Origin: UBA1858 sp964636225
GTDB taxonomy: Bacteria; Pseudomonadota; Gammaproteobacteria; UBA4575
NCBI GenBank assembly: GCA_964636225.1
Contig: CAZWQM010000002.1
Span: forward strand, 1 to 64,000
Direction of reading: 5' to 3'
Length of the DNA: 64,000 nt
Positions 61,153 through 64,000 of the stretch are shown here, in pieces. The position numbers and the translations under genes are program-made. How positions within the stretch are numbered: the first letter of the stretch is position 1; each line of letters starts with the position of its first letter. The notes below the pieces were generated by a model that saw only the letters and a program-made list of their open reading frames with translations, did no database searches and was not told the DNA's origin.

Positions 61153-61262
61153 TTTGATTGACGCTTTTTTAGTGAACTACTATAACCAGCTGAAAAAATA
61201 ATGTATCTAGTGCCAAAGGTGTATGTAAATAAAACATACTGCATCGTGTTAATATTCTGCCT

Positions 61263-62057
61263 ATGCTTGTACATCCTCAATTTGACCCCATTATTTTTCA
61301 ACTGGGCTCGCTGGCCGTGCGCTGGTATGGTCTTATGTATCTGTGTGGATTTGTCGCATTCTGGTATTTGGGATGCCGTCGTGCACGTAAGCCAAATAGT
61401 TTCATCAATCCGGATCAGGTGGGTGACTTTCTATTTTATGCCGTACTCGGAGTGGTTATTGGTGGGCGGGTCGGATCCGTCATTTTTTATAATTTTGACC
61501 GATTCATTGCAGACCCAATCTATCTTTTTAGTATCTGGCAGGGTGGAATGAGTTTTCATGGTGGCTTAGTGGGCGTGCTCGTCACCATATGGATTTATCA
61601 AAAAAAAAGAAATTGGGGATTCTTTCGTCTGGCAGATTTTATCGCGCCCCTGGTGCCCCTGGGTTTGGGATTTGGACGTATAGGAAATTTTATTAATGGT
61701 GAATTATGGGGAAGGCCTACCGATCTGGCGTGGGGAATGATTTTTCCACAGGTAGATAATATAGCGCGTCATCCTTCGCAACTGTATCAGGCCGCACTGG
61801 AAGGTCTGACCATGTTTATTATTCTGTGGGTTTATGCGGCGAAGCCGCGTTTGGCGGGATCGGTGTCAGGCTGGTTTCTGATATTATATGGTGCGTTTCG
61901 GGTTGTTGTTGAATTTGCGCGTGAGCCGGACGAAAACATAGGGTTTATTGCTTTTGGCTGGCTGACGATGGGGCAGTTACTGAGTTTGCCGATGATAATG
62001 GCTGGCATGCTTTTACTATGGTTGGCTAATAAAAGAGTGTTTGAGAAAACTTCATGA
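61263..62057 (+). CDS. lgt: Prolipoprotein diacylglyceryl transferase
   Basis: A 264-residue inner-membrane enzyme with about seven helices that adds diacylglycerol to the lipobox Cys of prolipoproteins. SLAVRWYGLMYLCGF, IWQGGMSFHGGLVG and the signature GRIGNFINGELWGRPTDLAWGM (core GRIGNFINGELWG) are present, with the conserved His and Arg. It overlaps thyA by 4 bp, as in many Gammaproteobacteria. Confidence 0.97.
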   Translation: MLVHPQFDPIIFQLGSLAVRWYGLMYLCGFVAFWYLGCRRARKPNSFINPDQVGDFLFYAVLGVVIGGRVGSVIFYNFDRFIADPIYLFSIWQGGMSFHGGLVGVLVTIWIYQKKRNWGFFRLADFIAPLVPLGLGFGRIGNFINGELWGRPTDLAWGMIFPQVDNIARHPSQLYQAALEGLTMFIILWVYAAKPRLAGSVSGWFLILYGAFRVVVEFAREPDENIGFIAFGWLTMGQLLSLPMIMAGMLLLWLANKRVFEKTS

Positions 62058-62848
62058 AGCAGTATTTAACTTTACTGGAACATGTATTGACGCAGGGCGT
62101 CGAACAACGGGATCGTACTGGTACTGGTACGCTTTCCGTATTCGGTTACCAGATGCGCTTTGATCTGGCGGAAGGATTTCCTTTGCTGACGACTAAAAAG
62201 CTGCATACCAAATCTATTATCCATGAGCTGCTTTGGTTTTTACGTGGTGAAACCAATGTTAAGTCATTGCAGGAGGTGGGTGTTAGTATCTGGAATGAGT
62301 GGGCAGACGAACAGGGTGAACTCGGACCTGTGTATGGGTCGCAATGGAGGGCCTGGCCGACTGCAGATGGAAAATCGGTTGATCAAATTAGTCATTTGAT
62401 CGAACAGATCAAAACGAATCCTTACTCACGGCGGCATATCATTAGTGCGTGGAATGTAGGAGAAATTGATAACATGGCGTTGCCTCCCTGTCATACCATG
62501 TTTCAGTTTTACGTGGCGCAAGGGAAACTCTCCTGTCAATTATATCAACGTAGCGCTGATGTGTTCCTCGGTGTTCCGTTTAATATTGCTTCTTATGCAT
62601 TGTTATTGATTATGGTGGCTAATGTGACACAGCTCGAGCCGGGCGAGTTTGTGCATACCTTTGGTGATGTGCATTTATATAAAAATCATATCGAACAAGC
62701 CAGACTGCAATTAAAAAGAACACCATATACACTGCCAAAGTTGGAAATTTTAAATAAAGTTGATTCAATTTTTGATTTCAAGTTCGAAGACTTTACGATA
62801 AAAAACTATCAGTCACATCCACATATCTCGGCACCTGTGGCCGTATGA
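62054..62848 (+). CDS. thyA: Thymidylate synthase
   Basis: A 264-residue enzyme, the same length as the E. coli protein. The catalytic Cys is C146 in MALPPCHTMFQFYV, and RTGTGTLSVFGYQMRF, ELLWFLRGETN and QLYQRSADVFLGVPFNIASYA (core QRSADVFLGVPFNIA) are standard. It makes dTMP from dUMP with methylene-tetrahydrofolate. It overlaps folA by 4 bp, so dTMP synthesis and folate recycling are coupled. Confidence 0.99.
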   Translation: MKQYLTLLEHVLTQGVEQRDRTGTGTLSVFGYQMRFDLAEGFPLLTTKKLHTKSIIHELLWFLRGETNVKSLQEVGVSIWNEWADEQGELGPVYGSQWRAWPTADGKSVDQISHLIEQIKTNPYSRRHIISAWNVGEIDNMALPPCHTMFQFYVAQGKLSCQLYQRSADVFLGVPFNIASYALLLIMVANVTQLEPGEFVHTFGDVHLYKNHIEQARLQLKRTPYTLPKLEILNKVDSIFDFKFEDFTIKNYQSHPHISAPVAV

Positions 62849-63339
62849 CAAAGATTGCCCTTATTGTAGCCGTCGCGGATAATAATGTGATTGGCGCGGG
62901 AAATAGCATTCCCTGGTATTGTCCTGCAGACCTGCAGTATTTCAAGAAAACCACTCTGGGTTCGCCGGTGTTAATGGGTCGTATGACCTATGAATCACTT
63001 AAAATTAAGCCTTTGCCTAGTCGTCAGAACATTGTCGTTTCGCGCGATAAAACGCTGATATGTGATGGCTGTGATGTTGTATCCAGTCTTGAAGAGGGCC
63101 TGGAATTATCCCGTGATGAAGAAACCCTGTTTGTCATCGGCGGAGCCAATATCTATCAACAGTCTATACAACTGGCGGATGAACTTTATATCACTTATGT
63201 CGATGTCAAGGTAGAAGGTGACCGGTTTTTCCCCGTATTGGATTTATCCGAGTGGGAATTGGTGCGCGAGCAACATTACCTGGCGGATGATAATAATCCT
63301 CACCATATGAAATTTAAATTTTTTACTCGTCGAAAGTGA
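62845..63339 (+). CDS. folA: Dihydrofolate reductase
   Basis: A 164-residue enzyme reducing dihydrofolate with NADPH. IALIVAVADNNVIGAGNSIPW at the start (active loop), LGSPVLMGRMTYESL, SRQNIVVSRD and FVIGGANIYQQSIQLADELYITYVDV (core VIGGANIYQQ) are typical. The usual Asp of the folate site (PWxxPxD) is seen as WYCPADLQYF. Its last 17 bp overlap the convergent apaH. Confidence 0.97.
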   Translation: MTKIALIVAVADNNVIGAGNSIPWYCPADLQYFKKTTLGSPVLMGRMTYESLKIKPLPSRQNIVVSRDKTLICDGCDVVSSLEEGLELSRDEETLFVIGGANIYQQSIQLADELYITYVDVKVEGDRFFPVLDLSEWELVREQHYLADDNNPHHMKFKFFTRRK

Positions 63340-64000
63340 TTTTCATTTTTGCAGCACAGTCAATTTGATACAAGGTGACGGATTGCTGGTCCAGACGTGC
63401 TGCAGTTAGTTGCCCGCCCCACAAACAGCCGGTATCCAGTCCCAGTAGATTATTCGTCTGTTTTAAGCCTACAGCCGACCAGTGACCAAACACGATATTT
63501 AAGTTCTCTGATTTTCTGGGTACGTCAAACCAGGCACGCAAAGGCTGCTCCTGCCCATTGAGTGGACCTTTGTATTTGAAGTCCATTTTCCCTTGATGAT
63601 CGCATAAACGCAGTCGAGTAAAGGCATTTAATATTACTCGTCTGCGATCCTGCCCTTGCAAGGCAGGGCTCCATTGATTGGGTGTATCACCATAAGCATG
63701 TTTGAGGAAGTCTACATAGTCAGGGCTTTGTAATTGCGCCTCAACTTCACTGGCACATTGCTGAGCAGTGTTTAAATCCCATTGTGGCAGCAATCCGGCA
63801 TGAACCATTAACCAATTTAGCTGGGCGTCAAAATGCAATAAGGGCTGGAAGCGTAACCAGTTGATAATTTCGTCGACCTGTTCGTGCTGAAGAATCTGAT
63901 TTAAAGAACTTTTGGGTTTGCAGTGTTCAATGCCTGCGTGGCAAGCAAGCAAATGGATATCATGATTACCCAATACACATCTGACTGAAGTGCCTAACGA
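63323..64000 (-). CDS. apaH: Diadenosine tetraphosphatase ApaH, 3' part
   Basis: The C-terminal part of a calcineurin-like phosphoesterase that splits Ap4A into two ADP; the start lies beyond the window. The motif VLGNHDIHLLACHAG, then FGHWSAVGLKQTNNLLGLDTGCLWGGQLTAARL (core LDTGCLWGGQLTA), are ApaH signatures, as are VHAGLLPQWDLNTAQQCA and FKYKGPLNGQ. The frame continues to the last base of the window. apaH is next to folA in many Gammaproteobacteria. Confidence 0.95.
   Translation of the reverse strand, partial: SLGTSVRCVLGNHDIHLLACHAGIEHCKPKSSLNQILQHEQVDEIINWLRFQPLLHFDAQLNWLMVHAGLLPQWDLNTAQQCASEVEAQLQSPDYVDFLKHAYGDTPNQWSPALQGQDRRRVILNAFTRLRLCDHQGKMDFKYKGPLNGQEQPLRAWFDVPRKSENLNIVFGHWSAVGLKQTNNLLGLDTGCLWGGQLTAARLDQQSVTLYQIDCAAKMKITFDE

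Noticed and set aside
1..64000. CRISPR arrays, insertion sequences, prophage genes, tRNA or rRNA genes.
   Set aside because: None was seen: no regular spaced repeats, no transposase or integrase frames, and no cloverleaf-like sequence recognised by eye.

Overview
The window is a 64 kb piece of a gammaproteobacterial chromosome with moderate GC (mid-40s percent by eye, not computed). Several gene orders are classic for this class. The run gshB-tonB-yqgE-ruvX-pyrR-pyrB-pyrX diverges from pilG-pilH, and rpe-gph-trpEGDC-vfr-osmC-speD-coq7 is kept together; both match the Pseudomonas layout. ygfB-pepP-ubiH-ubiI diverges from zapA with the 6S RNA gene, and lgt-thyA-folA-apaH closes the window. Ubiquinone genes, a cytochrome c, twitching-motility genes, polyamine synthesis and glutathione synthesis fit a respiring, free-living Gram-negative bacterium. 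I cannot name the genus. A run of exactly 100 N shows that this is a draft scaffold.

Layout. 1-8.6 kb: 3' end of pilU, then a tightly packed minus-strand pyrimidine/housekeeping operon, then pilG, pilH and a truncated pilI. 8.6-12.7 kb: rsmE, ahcY and metK (methyl cycle), and a thioredoxin-fold protein. 12.8-19.8 kb: a central-carbon cluster tkt-gap-pgk-pyk-fba ending in a strong terminator. 19.8-21.6 kb: a membrane protein followed by an AT-rich accessory segment flanked by degenerate palindromic repeats. 21.6-31.4 kb: bioD, yaiI, an SlyD-type isomerase, a DEAD-box helicase, NYN and acetyltransferase genes, purC, purE, purK, an acuI-type reductase and a dead thioredoxin gene. 31.4-34.1 kb: membrane proteins and a cytochrome c. 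34.2-43.9 kb: rpe-gph-trp operon, a broken vfr, osmC, speD, coq7, a GlcF-like protein and a ferredoxin. 43.9-49.4 kb: rplM-rpsI, SYLF protein, rpiA operon, ilvA and a histone H1-like gene containing the gap. 49.7-56.1 kb: EVE protein, 6S RNA, zapA, zapB-like, ygfB-pepP-ubiH-ubiI and ppiC. 56.1-64 kb: tupBC, a copper chaperone, gcvH, tpx, a DUF255 protein, lgt-thyA-folA and partial apaH.

Most of the window is ordinary core genome. The main anomaly is decay of the surface-sensing/cAMP branch. pilI stops after its first ~70 codons and abuts rsmE directly, with pilJ and the chp genes absent. The CRP-family regulator gene vfr has an in-frame TAG at the start of its helix-turn-helix. In Pseudomonas these two modules act in one pathway, so their joint loss may be functional. 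A second dead gene, encoding a secreted thioredoxin-like protein, carries two in-frame TAA codons and no frameshift. Other points of interest are the AT-rich segment between inverted repeat copies, a hairpin-U-tract in the rplM leader, a dihydroorotase homologue without its metal-binding histidines next to an orphan PyrK-like flavoprotein, and a tungstate transporter without its binding protein.
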